NCBI RefSeq assembly: GCF_003206695.1
Contig: NZ_PZJN01000005.1
Location: forward strand, 42,483 to 106,482
Direction of reading: 5' to 3'
DNA from: Salinicola halophyticus
Lineage (GTDB): Bacteria; Pseudomonadota; Gammaproteobacteria; Pseudomonadales; Halomonadaceae
DNA length: 64,000 nucleotides
In this document: piece by piece, positions 53,545 through 64,000 of the stretch
Layout of the letters: every line of letters starts with the position of its first letter
How positions within the stretch are numbered: the stretch's first letter is position 1
Notes under the pieces: model-generated
Told to the model about the DNA's origin: nothing
What the model saw: only the letters and a program-made list of their open reading frames with translations
Database searches by the model: none
Position numbers and translations under genes: made by a program

Positions 53545-53556
53545 GGAGGAAGAGAT

Positions 53557-56142
53557 ATGCGTATGGATCGCATGACGACCAAGCTGCAAAACGCGTTGGC
53601 CGAGGCACAGTCGCTGGCGGTAGGGCGCGGGCACAATCAACTCGACCCGGGCCACCTGCTGATGGCGCTGTTCGAGATGCGCGACAGCGGCATCAAAGGT
53701 CTGGTTCAGAAGGCCGGCGGCGACGTCAGCCGCCTGCGTCAGGGGCTGGTCGGCTATCTCGACGGTCTGCCCGAAGTGGGACAGTTCGACGGCAACGTCG
53801 GCATGAGCCAGGATCTGGCGCGGCTGTTCAATCTCGCCGACCGTGAGGCGCAGACTCGCGGCGATCAGTACATCGCCATCGAACTGGTGCTGCTCGCCGC
53901 GCTGGACATGAAGAACGGGCTGACCAAGGTGCTGGCCCAGGCGGGGCTGGACCGCAAGCGTCTCGCCAGTGCGATCGCCGAGCTACGCGGCGGGGCCAAC
54001 GTCGATGATGCCAACGCCGAGGAGAAGCGCGAGGCGCTGGAGAAGTACACCCTCGATCTGACCGCTCGTGCCGAAGAGGGCAAGCTCGATCCGGTGATCG
54101 GCCGCGACGACGAGATTCGCCGCACGATCCAGGTGCTGCAGCGTCGGACCAAGAACAACCCGGTCCTGATCGGCGAACCCGGGGTGGGCAAGACCGCCAT
54201 CGTCGAGGGGCTGGCGCAGCGGATCATCAACGGCGAAGTGCCGGAAGGTCTCAAGGACAAGCGCGTGCTGTCTCTCGACATGGGCTCGCTGCTGGCCGGC
54301 GCCAAATTCCGCGGCGAGTTCGAGGAGCGGCTGAAGTCGGTGCTCAACGAGCTCTCCAAGGAAGAGGGTCGGGTGATCCTGTTCATCGACGAACTGCACA
54401 CCATGGTCGGCGCCGGCAAGGGCGACGGTGCGCTGGATGCTGGCAATATGCTCAAGCCGGCCCTGGCTCGGGGCGAGCTGCATTGCGTCGGCGCGACCAC
54501 GCTCGACGAATATCGTCAGTACATCGAGAAGGACGCCGCGCTGGAGCGGCGCTTCCAGAAGGTACTGGTGGACGAGCCCAGCGAGGAGGACACCATCGCC
54601 ATCCTGCGTGGCCTCAAGGAGCGTTACGAGGTTCACCACGGTGTCGATATCACCGACTCGGCGATCATCGCCGCCGCCAAGCTGTCGACCCGCTACATCT
54701 CCGATCGCCAGCTGCCGGACAAGGCGATCGATCTAATCGACGAAGCGGCCTCGCGCATTCGCATGGAGCTCGACTCCAAGCCGGAAGAGATGGACCGGCT
54801 CGATCGTCGTCTGATCCAGCTCAAGATGGAGCGGGAAGCGCTCAAGAAAGAGACCGATGAAGCCTCCCGCAAGCGGCTCGACAATCTCGAGGTCCAGATC
54901 GACGAACTCGGGCGCGAATATGCGGATCTCGAGGAAGTCTGGAAGGCCGAAAAGGCCAGCATTCAGGGCGCGGCCCAGTACAAGGCCGAACTCGAACAGG
55001 CGCGTATCGATCTCGAGGCGGCCCGCCGGCAGGGCGATCTGGGACGGATGTCCGAACTCCAGTACGGCACCATTCCCAAGCTCGAGCAGCAGATTGCCGA
55101 AAGCAGCGACAGCGAGAGCGCGGACACGTCGTCGCATCAGCTGCTGCGCTCCAACGTCACCGAGGAGGAGATCGCCGAAGTCGTCTCGCGCTGGACCGGA
55201 ATTCCCGTCGCCAAGATGCTCGAGGGCGAGCGCGACAAGCTGCTGCGCATGGAAGACGCGCTGCACGAGCGGGTGATCGGTCAGGACGAAGCGGTCACTG
55301 CCGTGGCCAACGCGGTGCGGCGTTCGCGGGCGGGTCTTTCCGATCCGAATCGACCCAACGGCTCGTTTCTGTTCCTGGGCCCGACCGGCGTGGGCAAGAC
55401 CGAGCTGTGCAAGTCGCTGGCCAACTTCCTGTTCGACACCGAGGAAGCGATGGTGCGCATCGACATGTCCGAGTTCATGGAGAAGCACTCCGTGGCTCGT
55501 CTGATCGGCGCGCCTCCGGGCTATGTGGGTTACGAGGAGGGTGGCTATCTGACGGAAGCGGTGCGCCGCAAACCCTATTCGGTACTGCTGCTCGACGAGG
55601 TCGAGAAGGCGCATCCGGATGTGTTCAACATCCTACTGCAGGTGCTGGAAGACGGCCGCCTGACCGATGGCCAGGGCCGCACGGTAGATTTCCGCAACAC
55701 CGTGATCGTGATGACGTCGAACCTGGGCTCCGACGTGATCCAGCGCATGGGCGGCGAGGAGAGCGACTACTCGGCGATGCGGGACGCGGTGATGACGGTG
55801 GTGGGCAACCACTTCCGGCCGGAACTGATCAACCGGATCGACGAGGTCGTCGTGTTCCATTCGCTGGGACAGGAGCAGATCCAGGCGATCGCCTCGATCC
55901 AGCTCGACCGCCTGCGCAGTCGCCTTACCGAGCGCGATCTCAAGCTGGACATCAGCGACGAGGCGATGGCGCAGTTGGCAGTGGTCGGCTTCGATCCGGT
56001 GTTCGGCGCGCGTCCGCTCAAGCGGGCGATCCAGAGCCGAATCGAGAATCCGCTGGCCCAGGATCTGCTGTCGGGTCGATTCGTGCCCGGCGACACCATT
56101 CGCGTCCGCGCCGACGGCGATCATCTGGTGTTCGACAAGTAA
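53557..56142 (+). CDS. clpB: ClpB disaggregase
   Basis: AAA+ chaperone that rescues aggregated proteins with DnaK after heat stress. 861 residues from [20 protein letters not shown], with GGAGGA 8 bases upstream. N-terminal Clp repeat domain (~1-145), first ATPase module with [13 protein letters not shown] (~206) and [13 protein letters not shown], coiled-coil M domain (~400-530), and second ATPase module with [20 protein letters not shown] (~605) and [15 protein letters not shown]. Length and C-terminus match E. coli ClpB (857). Preceded by a near-consensus sigma-32 promoter. Confidence 0.98.
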   Translation: MRMDRMTTKLQNALAEAQSLAVGRGHNQLDPGHLLMALFEMRDSGIKGLVQKAGGDVSRLRQGLVGYLDGLPEVGQFDGNVGMSQDLARLFNLADREAQTRGDQYIAIELVLLAALDMKNGLTKVLAQAGLDRKRLASAIAELRGGANVDDANAEEKREALEKYTLDLTARAEEGKLDPVIGRDDEIRRTIQVLQRRTKNNPVLIGEPGVGKTAIVEGLAQRIINGEVPEGLKDKRVLSLDMGSLLAGAKFRGEFEERLKSVLNELSKEEGRVILFIDELHTMVGAGKGDGALDAGNMLKPALARGELHCVGATTLDEYRQYIEKDAALERRFQKVLVDEPSEEDTIAILRGLKERYEVHHGVDITDSAIIAAAKLSTRYISDRQLPDKAIDLIDEAASRIRMELDSKPEEMDRLDRRLIQLKMEREALKKETDEASRKRLDNLEVQIDELGREYADLEEVWKAEKASIQGAAQYKAELEQARIDLEAARRQGDLGRMSELQYGTIPKLEQQIAESSDSESADTSSHQLLRSNVTEEEIAEVVSRWTGIPVAKMLEGERDKLLRMEDALHERVIGQDEAVTAVANAVRRSRAGLSDPNRPNGSFLFLGPTGVGKTELCKSLANFLFDTEEAMVRIDMSEFMEKHSVARLIGAPPGYVGYEEGGYLTEAVRRKPYSVLLLDEVEKAHPDVFNILLQVLEDGRLTDGQGRTVDFRNTVIVMTSNLGSDVIQRMGGEESDYSAMRDAVMTVVGNHFRPELINRIDEVVVFHSLGQEQIQAIASIQLDRLRSRLTERDLKLDISDEAMAQLAVVGFDPVFGARPLKRAIQSRIENPLAQDLLSGRFVPGDTIRVRADGDHLVFDK

Positions 56143-56225
56143 GGCGATCGGCCCGGCTGCGACGCCGGGCAGATTCACTGGCGAGATTCATTTCGACATA
56201 CGGTCGCGTCCTGACCGTTTTCCCG

Positions 56226-56253
56226 CCCGCGGCGTACAACGTCGCGGGTTTTT
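56226..56253 (+). terminator. Terminator after clpB
   Basis: CCCGCGGCG (56226-56234), loop TACAA, CGTCGCGGG (56240-56248; one G-U pair), TTTTT. A second hairpin without T-run (GCCCGGC/GCCGGGC, 56151-56170) precedes it. Confidence 0.88.
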
Positions 56254-56290
56254 CATGCCTGTCTTTCGTGTCTGTCTTTCGTATCCGCCA

Positions 56291-57634
56291 TCAAGCCCCT
56301 GATTCCCCGCGCGGCGACAGCTTCTGCTGCAGCTTTTCCAGCGACACGCCCTTGGTTTCCGGCATCAGGAAGGCGACGAAGACGATCTGCAGCACCATCA
56401 TGAAGGCGAAGAAGGCGAACACCGGGCCGCCGTTGAACACGCTCAGCACCCACGGTGTGACCAGGGTGATGACGGCGGCGAAGAACCAGTGGGTAAAGCT
56501 GCCGAGCGACTGGCCCCTGGCGCGTTCGCGGTTGGGGAAGATTTCCGAGATGAACACCCAGATCACGGTGCCCTGGCTGATGCCGTGGGCGGCCACGAAC
56601 AGGCACAGCTGAATCGGGATCAGCGCGCCGCCGAGATTATCGGTGAAGAACGCGTGCGAGATGATCGATAGCGAAATGATGTAGCCCACCGAGCCGACGT
56701 ACATGAGCTTGCGGCGGCCGAAACGGTCGATCAAGGCCATGCCGAGCATGGTGAAGAGCACCATGATCAGACCGATACCGGCGGTGGAGAGCAGGGCGGC
56801 GTTATCGCCCAGCTGCGCTGACTCGAGAATACGAGGCGCGTAGTAGAGCACGAAGTTGATGCCGGTGAACTGGTTGAAGAACGCGATCAGAAACGCCAGC
56901 GTGATCGGCAAGCGGTAGCGGCGCGAGAAGAAGCGCGAGTGGACCTTGTTGTCTTCGCGATCGGCGGCCTGGATCTCCTCGATCTGCTTTGCGGTGTCAC
57001 TTTGCGGATCGATCTGGCTCAGCACACCGGCGGCGGTTTTCGTATCGCCTCGGTTGAGGATCAGCCAGCGCGGGCTTTCCGGCACCTTCAGCAGCGCCAG
57101 GGTATAGACCAGCGCCGGCACGGCTTCGACGCCGACCATCCAGCGCCAGGCGTCGTCGCCGAGCAGGCTGCCGAGAATGGCATTGGAGACATAGGCCATG
57201 AAGATGCCGAACACCACGTTGAACTGATAGAGCGCCACCAGATTGCCGCGCCGTTCGGCCGGGGCGATTTCGGAAATGTAGGCTGGTGCAGCGACCGAGG
57301 ACATCCCCACCCCGAAGCCGCCGATCAGACGGAAGAACGAGAACCAGAACGGGTCAGTGGCGAGCGCCGAACCGACGGCGGAAACGAAGTAGAGCACGCC
57401 GATGATGAACAGCGTCGCGCGGCGACCCAGGCGATCGGTCGGCCAGTTGCCGAAGATCGCACCCAGTACCGTCCCCCACAGCGCCATCGACATGATGAAC
57501 AGGCCATGCTGGAGATCGCTCAGCCCCCACAGCTCCTGGATTGGTCTATCCGCACCGGATATCACGGCGGTATCGAAGCCAAACAGAAAACCTGCCATGG
57601 CCACGAATGCAGACCATTTCACGATAGGAGACAT
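56291..57634 (-). CDS. MFS sugar porter (SP family) transporter
   Basis: 447 residues from MSPIVKWSAFVAMAGFLFGF; a start ten codons earlier has no ribosome-binding site. Twelve predicted helices and all sugar-porter signatures: GFDTAVISG, DRLGRRATLF (loop 2-3), GVGMSSVAAPAYISEIAPAE (helix 4-5), PESPRWLILN, QFTGINFVLYYAPRI (helix 7), DRFGRRKLMYVG and PETKGVSLEKLQ at the end. Moves a hexose or polyol, probably with H+ or Na+. No catabolic genes adjoin it, so the substrate is unknown. Confidence 0.92.
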   Translation of the reverse strand: MSPIVKWSAFVAMAGFLFGFDTAVISGADRPIQELWGLSDLQHGLFIMSMALWGTVLGAIFGNWPTDRLGRRATLFIIGVLYFVSAVGSALATDPFWFSFFRLIGGFGVGMSSVAAPAYISEIAPAERRGNLVALYQFNVVFGIFMAYVSNAILGSLLGDDAWRWMVGVEAVPALVYTLALLKVPESPRWLILNRGDTKTAAGVLSQIDPQSDTAKQIEEIQAADREDNKVHSRFFSRRYRLPITLAFLIAFFNQFTGINFVLYYAPRILESAQLGDNAALLSTAGIGLIMVLFTMLGMALIDRFGRRKLMYVGSVGYIISLSIISHAFFTDNLGGALIPIQLCLFVAAHGISQGTVIWVFISEIFPNRERARGQSLGSFTHWFFAAVITLVTPWVLSVFNGGPVFAFFAFMMVLQIVFVAFLMPETKGVSLEKLQQKLSPRGESGA

Positions 57635-58223
57635 GCGCGTTACCCCGATTGATTGGCGAGTCATGCGTTAGCAGTCGAATTCAGTACAGCAGGGATGACT
57701 CGATGGCGCTGCGCAAAACGATCCAACTTTAGTCGCCGATACTGGCGGCGTTCAGACGTTGTTGCCGTTGAAGAGCGGCTGGCTAGCGTCGAAGGTTGAC
57801 AGCCCCCGGGTGCTGGTGGAATCTATGCGGTTCCTGATTGTGGGCGCAGTCATCCACGGGCGATCCCCGGCCGCTGCGTGAAGGGTAGGTTCCCAGTGAC
57901 CTCTACCCGCCTGTCGAAGGATCTCTTTCTCAGCGTTGCTGAGAAACCTAGGGCGCGGGCCAAACGCCTGTTCCCGCCAACCCCGATGCGGCTATCTGCC
58001 GTGTCAGGAATTGCCAGCGCCATGGCGCGAGCGGTTCCTATGAGTGCGGGTCCCCACCCCGGGCCCAGGACGCCAGGATATGGCATCAGGCGTCGACCGC
58101 AGGTCGACAGCGGCTTACCGCCGTGATTGAGCTTCGTTTCCGTGGATAGCGCCAGGCGCTCACGGATCGGTTTCGGAAGCGGAACCACGAAGCGGCACTC
58201 GAACTTCCAGGGGAGACTTACCA
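57635..58223. other. 589-base gap with hairpin-rich candidate RNA (core 57841-58165) ahead of ilvI
   Basis: No recognised gene. The core contains a series of perfect or near-perfect stems: GGGTAG/CTACCC (57883-57888, 57903-57908), TTTCTCAGC-GTT-GCTGAGAAA (57926-57946), the palindrome GCGCCATGGCGC (58016-58027), GTCGACC-GCA-GGTCGAC (58092-58108), and AGCGCC-A-GGCGCT (58148-58160). A 112-codon frame on the minus strand (57850-58188, GTG) and an 82-codon frame on the plus strand coexist, but neither resembles a known protein. Its place directly before ilvI suggests a structured 5' leader; tmRNA and RNase P signatures are absent. Confidence 0.45.
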
Positions 58224-59948
58224 GTGGAATTACTTTCCGGCGCCGATATGATCGCCCGCTTTCTGAAAGACGAAGGCGTCGAGCGCATCTATGGCTATCC
58301 GGGCGGCGCGGCGTTGCACATCTATGATGCCCTGTTCCGTCAGGATAGCGTTCAACACATTCTCGTTCGTCACGAACAGGCCGCGACCCACGCCGCCGAT
58401 GGCTATGCCCGCGCTTCAGGCAAGCCCGGCGTGGTGCTGGTCACTTCCGGTCCCGGCGCGACCAACGCCGTCACCGGTATCGCTACCGCCTACATGGATT
58501 CGATCCCGATGGTGGTACTGTGCGGCCAGGTCGCCAGCCATCTGATCGGCGAGGATGCCTTTCAGGAAACCGACATCGTCGGCGTGACCCGCCCCATCGT
58601 GAAGCATAGCTTCTCGATCCGGCACCCCAGCCAGATTCCGGAAGTGCTGAAAAAGGCCTTCTATCTTGCCGCGACCGGCCGGCCCGGCCCGGTGGTGGTG
58701 GATATTCCCAAGGACATGACCGCGCCCACCGAGCGCTACGAATACGTCTATCCGAAGAAGGTCAAGATTCGCTCCTACAACCCGGTGACTCGCGGGCACA
58801 GCGGCCAGATCAGGAAGGCCGTCGACATGATGCTCAAGGCGCGCCGGCCGGTATTCTACACCGGCGGTGGCGTCGTCACCGGCGGCGCCAGCGAGGCACT
58901 GACCGACCTGGTCCAGCGGCTCGGCTTCCCGATCACCACCACGTTGATGGGGATTGGCGGCTATCCCCAGGGCGACCGGCAGTCGCTGGGCTGGCTCGGC
59001 ATGCACGGCAGCTACGAGGCCAACATGGCGATGCATCACGCCGATCTGATCGTCGCCATCGGCGCGCGCTTCGACGACCGCGTGACCAACAACACCTCGA
59101 AGTTCTGCCCCACGGCCAAGATCGTGCATGTCGACATTGACCCCAGTTCGATCTCCAAGACCGTGCGGGCGGATGTGCCGATCGTCGGCGCGGCGGGCAG
59201 TGTCATCAACGAGATGATCAGCCTGGTGCAGGAGCGCGAGGCGACCAACGCCGAGGCGCTGGGCGAATGGTGGAAGAGCATCGAGAGCTGGCGTTCCGAG
59301 CGCGAAGGCAAGCTCTACGAGCCTTCGAAGCCGGGCGAAGCGCTCAAGCCGCAGGAGGTGGTCGAGGCGGTCTATCGCGCCACCCGCGGCGAGGCGTTCG
59401 TGACCACCGACGTGGGCCAGCACCAGATGTTCGCGGCGCAGTACTACAAGTTCGCCAAGCCCAATCGATTCATCACCTCGGGCGGCCTCGGCACCATGGG
59501 CTTCGGCTTCCCGGCGGCGATGGGCGTCAAGCTCGGTTATCCGCAGGACGACGTGGTCTGCTTCACCGGGGAAGGCAGTTTCCAGATGATGATGCAGGAG
59601 CTGTCGACGTGTAAGCAGTTCGATGTCGGCGTCAAGATCGTCAATCTCAACAACGGCTCGCTGGGCATGGTGCGCCAGTGGCAGGACTTGAACTACAAGT
59701 CCCGCCACGCCCACTCCTACATGGAGTCGCTGCCGGATTTCGCCAAGCTGATCGAGGCGTACGGTTTCACCGCGATCACGGTGAAGACGCATGAGGAATT
59801 GGCGCCGGCGCTCGAGCGCGCCTTCGCCGACACCAACGAGCTCGTGTTCCTCGATATCTATGTCGACCCATTCGAACACGTCTATCCGATGCAGGTGCCG
59901 TTGGGCTCCATGCGTGACATGCTGCTTTCGAAGACGGAGCGGACCTGA
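58224..59948 (+). CDS. ilvI: Acetolactate synthase III large subunit
   Basis: Thiamine-diphosphate enzyme, first common step of valine, leucine and isoleucine synthesis. 574 residues from GTG, with GGGGAG 8 bases upstream. TPP-binding glutamate in VRHEQAATHAADGYARASGK (~48), FAD-site region, VVVDIPKDMTAP, and the C-terminal TPP motif GEGSFQMMMQELSTCKQFDV ... NNGSLGMVRQWQ. Coupled to ilvH by a TGATG overlap. The long structured leader upstream is a good place for branched-chain amino-acid attenuation, though no leader peptide rich in Leu/Val/Ile was found. Confidence 0.97.
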   Translation: MELLSGADMIARFLKDEGVERIYGYPGGAALHIYDALFRQDSVQHILVRHEQAATHAADGYARASGKPGVVLVTSGPGATNAVTGIATAYMDSIPMVVLCGQVASHLIGEDAFQETDIVGVTRPIVKHSFSIRHPSQIPEVLKKAFYLAATGRPGPVVVDIPKDMTAPTERYEYVYPKKVKIRSYNPVTRGHSGQIRKAVDMMLKARRPVFYTGGGVVTGGASEALTDLVQRLGFPITTTLMGIGGYPQGDRQSLGWLGMHGSYEANMAMHHADLIVAIGARFDDRVTNNTSKFCPTAKIVHVDIDPSSISKTVRADVPIVGAAGSVINEMISLVQEREATNAEALGEWWKSIESWRSEREGKLYEPSKPGEALKPQEVVEAVYRATRGEAFVTTDVGQHQMFAAQYYKFAKPNRFITSGGLGTMGFGFPAAMGVKLGYPQDDVVCFTGEGSFQMMMQELSTCKQFDVGVKIVNLNNGSLGMVRQWQDLNYKSRHAHSYMESLPDFAKLIEAYGFTAITVKTHEELAPALERAFADTNELVFLDIYVDPFEHVYPMQVPLGSMRDMLLSKTERT

Positions 59949-60439
59949 TGCGCCATATCATCTCGATTCTGCTGGAAAACGAACCCGGCGCTCTGTCCCG
60001 CGTGGTGGGGCTGTTCTCCCAGCGCAACTTCAACATCGAAACCCTCAACGTGGCGCCGACGGAAGATCCGTCACTGTCGCGGCTGACCGTGACCACGGTG
60101 GGCGATGACCGGGTGATCGAGCAGATCACCAAGCATCTCAACAAGCTGATCGATGTGGTCAAGCTGGTCGACCTGACCGAGGGCAATCACATCGAGCGCG
60201 AACTGATGCTGGTCAAGGTCAAGGCGCTGGGCGCGGCCCGCGACGAGGTCAAGCGTACGGCGGATATCTTCCGGGCGCAGGTCGTCGACGTCACCCCGAG
60301 CGTCTACACCGTGCAGATCACCGGCGACGCCGGCAAGCTCGATGCCTTCGTCCAGGCGATGGCGCCGATCGGCATTCTGGAAGTGGCACGCACAGGCGTT
60401 TCGGGCATTGCCCGTGGCGACAAGCTGCTCACGCTGTAA
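59948..60439 (+). CDS. ilvH: Acetolactate synthase small regulatory subunit
   Basis: 163 residues. N-terminal ACT domain (RHIISILLENEPGALSRVVG, then NIETLNVAPTEDPSLSRLT) binds valine for feedback inhibition; the C-terminal half (ELMLVKVKALGAARDEVKRT) contacts and activates the large subunit. The start overlaps the ilvI stop by one base (TGATG). Followed by a strong terminator, and convergent with ilvY. Confidence 0.97.
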   Translation: MRHIISILLENEPGALSRVVGLFSQRNFNIETLNVAPTEDPSLSRLTVTTVGDDRVIEQITKHLNKLIDVVKLVDLTEGNHIERELMLVKVKALGAARDEVKRTADIFRAQVVDVTPSVYTVQITGDAGKLDAFVQAMAPIGILEVARTGVSGIARGDKLLTL

Positions 60440-60460
60440 TTACGATCCATCGCCAGACCC

Positions 60461-60500
60461 ACGCCCGGCAGAAGCGATTCTGTCGGGCGTTTTGCGTTTT
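60461..60500 (+). terminator. Terminator after ilvH
   Basis: ACGCCCGGCAG (60461-60471), loop AAGCGATT, CTGTCGGGCGT (60480-60490; one G-U pair), then TTTTGCGTTTT. Confidence 0.88.
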
Positions 60501-60521
60501 CAGACTCTTCGGCTGGCCGGG

Positions 60522-62575
<2,054 letters not shown>

Positions 62576-62603
62576 ACGCTTTTCGATAACAGCAGGCATG
62601 GAG

Positions 62604-62635
62604 CGGGGGTGCGACGACGGTCGTGCCCCCGTTTT
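62604..62635 (+). terminator. Terminator after ilvC
   Basis: CGGGGGTGCGAC (62604-62615), loop GACG, GTCGTGCCCCCG (62620-62631; two G-U pairs), TTTT. Confidence 0.92.
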
Positions 62636-62752
62636 CGTATTGCTGGTACAGTGGAATCGGGTTTTACGCGGGCATCTATCGTGATTCCCGCTAGGCTGTA
62701 GAATGAGCCGGCTATCAAGCCCGAGCGCACTCGCCAATAAAGGACTCGCTTC

Positions 62753-63625
62753 ATGACGCAGGATGACCGCCACCACGAGCAAGAGCCCGAGACCATTACT
62801 ATCGGCGCCACGTCTCCGTTGTACGATGACGAAGACGAGGTGATCGAGGAAACGGTCGAGAACGGCAAGCGGATACGCCGTCGCGGCATCTACTTGTTGC
62901 CCAACCTGTTCACGCTATCCGCGCTGTTCGCCGGCTTCTACTCGATCGTCGCGGGCGTCAACGGCGACTATGCCAAGGCCGCCATCGCCATCTTCGTGGC
63001 CATGGTGCTGGACGGCCTGGATGGGCGAGTCGCGCGTCTGACCAATACCCAGAGCGCCTTCGGCGAAGAGTTCGACAGCCTCTCCGACATGGTCTCGTTT
63101 GGCATGGCGCCTGCGCTGGTGACGTTTACCTGGATCCTGCAGGACATCGGCAAGATTGGCTGGATCGCCGCGTTCATCTTCGTGGCCGGTGCGGCGTTGC
63201 GCCTGGCACGTTTCAACGTGCAGATCGGCAGCATCGACAAGAAGTGGTTCGTCGGTCTGCCCAGCCCGTCGGCGGCGGGTGTGGTTGCCGGCTGCGTCTG
63301 GGTCTTCCATACCTTCGATGCGGAATCGCTGGGCTTCAAGATACTGATGACCGTGGTAGTGGCAGCAGCCGGCGTGCTGATGGTCAGCAATGTGCGCTAC
63401 CACAGCTTCAAGGAGATCGACTTCAAGGGGCCGGTGCCGTTCGTGTTCCTGCTGGCGATCGTGCTGCTGTTCGTGCTGATTTCGATCGAACCCTCCGTGA
63501 TGCTGCTGGCGCTGTTTGGCTGCTATGTCGTCTCGGGCCCGGTACTGGCATTGGGTCGTATGAACAAGGCGCGTAGAGAGAAGCGTCGCAGCGAAGCGGG
63601 GGGTCAGAACGCCCAGGATGACTAG
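62753..63625 (+). CDS. pssA: CDP-diacylglycerol-serine O-phosphatidyltransferase
   Basis: 290-residue integral membrane enzyme of the CDP-alcohol phosphatidyltransferase family that makes phosphatidylserine, precursor of phosphatidylethanolamine. The active-site motif DG(x2)AR(x8)G(x3)D(x3)D is present as DGLDGRVARL followed by FGEEFDSLSD (~86-112). A ~45-residue acidic N-terminal extension precedes the first helix (RGIYLLPNLFTLSALFAGFY). About eight helices; basic tail. Follows ilvC, as in Pseudomonas, but after its own terminator-separated gap. Membrane-type (Bacillus/Pseudomonas) rather than the soluble E. coli enzyme. Confidence 0.95.
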   Translation: MTQDDRHHEQEPETITIGATSPLYDDEDEVIEETVENGKRIRRRGIYLLPNLFTLSALFAGFYSIVAGVNGDYAKAAIAIFVAMVLDGLDGRVARLTNTQSAFGEEFDSLSDMVSFGMAPALVTFTWILQDIGKIGWIAAFIFVAGAALRLARFNVQIGSIDKKWFVGLPSPSAAGVVAGCVWVFHTFDAESLGFKILMTVVVAAAGVLMVSNVRYHSFKEIDFKGPVPFVFLLAIVLLFVLISIEPSVMLLALFGCYVVSGPVLALGRMNKARREKRRSEAGGQNAQDD

Positions 63626-63661
63626 CTTCTGACGAAGCGATCAATTCGCTAAACAGTGCTG

Positions 63662-63695
63662 AAACGCCCGCCCTGCGCGGGCGTTTGGGTTTTTG
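63662..63695 (+). terminator. Terminator after pssA
   Basis: AAACGCCCGC (63662-63671), loop CCTGC, GCGGGCGTTT (63677-63686), then GGGTTTTT. Confidence 0.93.
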
Positions 63696-63764
63696 AAGGA
63701 AGGGTGGCGAGGCCGTCATCGGGTCCGCATAAACCCAGGCCGTCAAAAAGTTGTCATGAAGGGC

Positions 63765-63793
63765 TTGCCAACTCGGCGGCGGGTCCGTAAAGT
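63765..63793 (+). promoter_or_regulatory. Probable rRNA-operon promoter P1
   Basis: TTGCCA (63765-63770), 17-base spacer, TAAAGT (63788-63793), followed by a GC-rich discriminator (ACGCATCCGCTGCC) as in stringently regulated rRNA promoters. No frame continues beyond pssA in the last 375 bases. Confidence 0.6.
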
Positions 63794-63872
63794 ACGCATC
63801 CGCTGCCGCCGAGAGAGGTTTTCGGGGACAGCGAGAAGGATTCCAAGCGTTTGATTTGATTGAAGAAATCGG

Positions 63873-63901
63873 TTGACGCAAGGCGGTGAAGTCGGTAAGA
63901 T
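63873..63901 (+). promoter_or_regulatory. Probable rRNA-operon promoter P2 and leader to window end
   Basis: TTGACG (63873-63878), 17-base spacer, TAAGAT (63896-63901). A third TTGACA at 63974-63979 would have its -10 at the window edge. Bases 63902-64000 hold no gene and read like an rRNA leader; the 16S gene would lie beyond the window. Confidence 0.55.
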
Positions 63902-64000
63902 TGCTTCCCAGTTCTTCAAGGATCGGCACCGACAAGCAGCAACGGCGCCAGGCTGGATTCGACAAGAAAGACGTTGACATCCTCGCCCAGATCCTTAAAA

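Noticed and set aside
53493..53846. 117-codon frame starting in the clpB leader
   Set aside because: Overlaps clpB out of frame with no similarity; clpB has the better start and ribosome-binding site.
57841..58165. tmRNA or RNase P RNA identity for the ilvI upstream element
   Set aside because: The GAGGAAAGTCCGGGC-type RNase P motif and the tRNA-like ends and tag frame of tmRNA are absent on both strands.
57850..58188. 112-codon minus-strand frame before ilvI as a gene
   Set aside because: GTG start without a good ribosome-binding site, overlapping hairpins, no recognised domain; kept only as an alternative explanation of the region.
58416..59879. 487-codon minus-strand frame over ilvI
   Set aside because: Antisense to a complete acetolactate synthase gene; no recognisable protein features.

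Overview
The window is a GC-rich, gene-dense chromosomal segment from a gammaproteobacterium, most likely a member of the Halomonadaceae (Halomonas, Chromohalobacter, Salinicola or Kushneria type). This rests on protein content and gene order (rplU-rpmA-obgE-proB, murJ-ribF-ileS-lspA-fkpB-ispH followed by minor pilin genes, fabA-fabB, ilvI-ilvH / ilvY-ilvC-pssA). No rRNA lies inside the window to fix the taxon. There is no prophage, transposase, CRISPR array or plasmid hallmark; it reads as core chromosome with a few accessory operons.

Layout. 1-2149: end of a poly-N-acetylglucosamine (PNAG) operon, pgaB (partial), pgaC, pgaD. 2410-9161: OPT-family transporter, SMP-30 hydrolase, a degenerate sugar-nucleotide reductase coupled to a PlsC-type acyltransferase, and fabB/fabA. 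9324-11237: PAS-GGDEF-EAL protein. 11281-20130: a light/oxidative-stress-type module. A MerR-family LitR-like regulator, photolyase, NTF2-like protein, SDR, FAD oxidoreductase, DUF1365 protein and CFA-type methyltransferase run leftwards as an apparent operon, and a TIGR01777 epimerase diverges from it. A direct repeat TGTACG-N12-TGTACA in the shared intergenic region closely matches the operator described for Pseudomonas class II LitR (PplR) proteins. 20145-26655: rapA, small membrane and secreted proteins, and a Tat-exported molybdopterin oxidoreductase with its cytochrome b. 26957-27033: tRNA-Pro(CGG). 27126-40240: housekeeping block (ispB; rplU-rpmA-obgE-proB; rpsT; murJ-ribF-ileS-lspA-fkpB-ispH). 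40372-47570: type IV pilus minor pilin/adhesin operon pilV-pilW-pilX-pilY1-pilE plus a convergent fimT-like gene. 47630-56142: thiO, nadE, bamD, rluD, pgeF, clpB with a sigma-32 promoter. 56291-63625: MFS sugar porter, a long structured leader, ilvI-ilvH, ilvY, ilvC, pssA. The last 300 bases look like tandem rRNA-operon promoters.

Three things stand out. (1) The LitR-type operator and its lipid-modification/photolyase operon. (2) IleS has lost all four cysteines of the C-terminal zinc site, with exact spacing kept (D921, S924, S941, S944), in an otherwise intact enzyme. (3) Short degenerate tandem repeats (units of 7 to 26 bp, 2 to 6 copies) recur in the 5' leaders of at least six genes, and in coding linkers as units that are multiples of three (phrB, ileS, lspA). 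A ~325-base hairpin-rich region ahead of ilvI is a candidate structured regulatory RNA.
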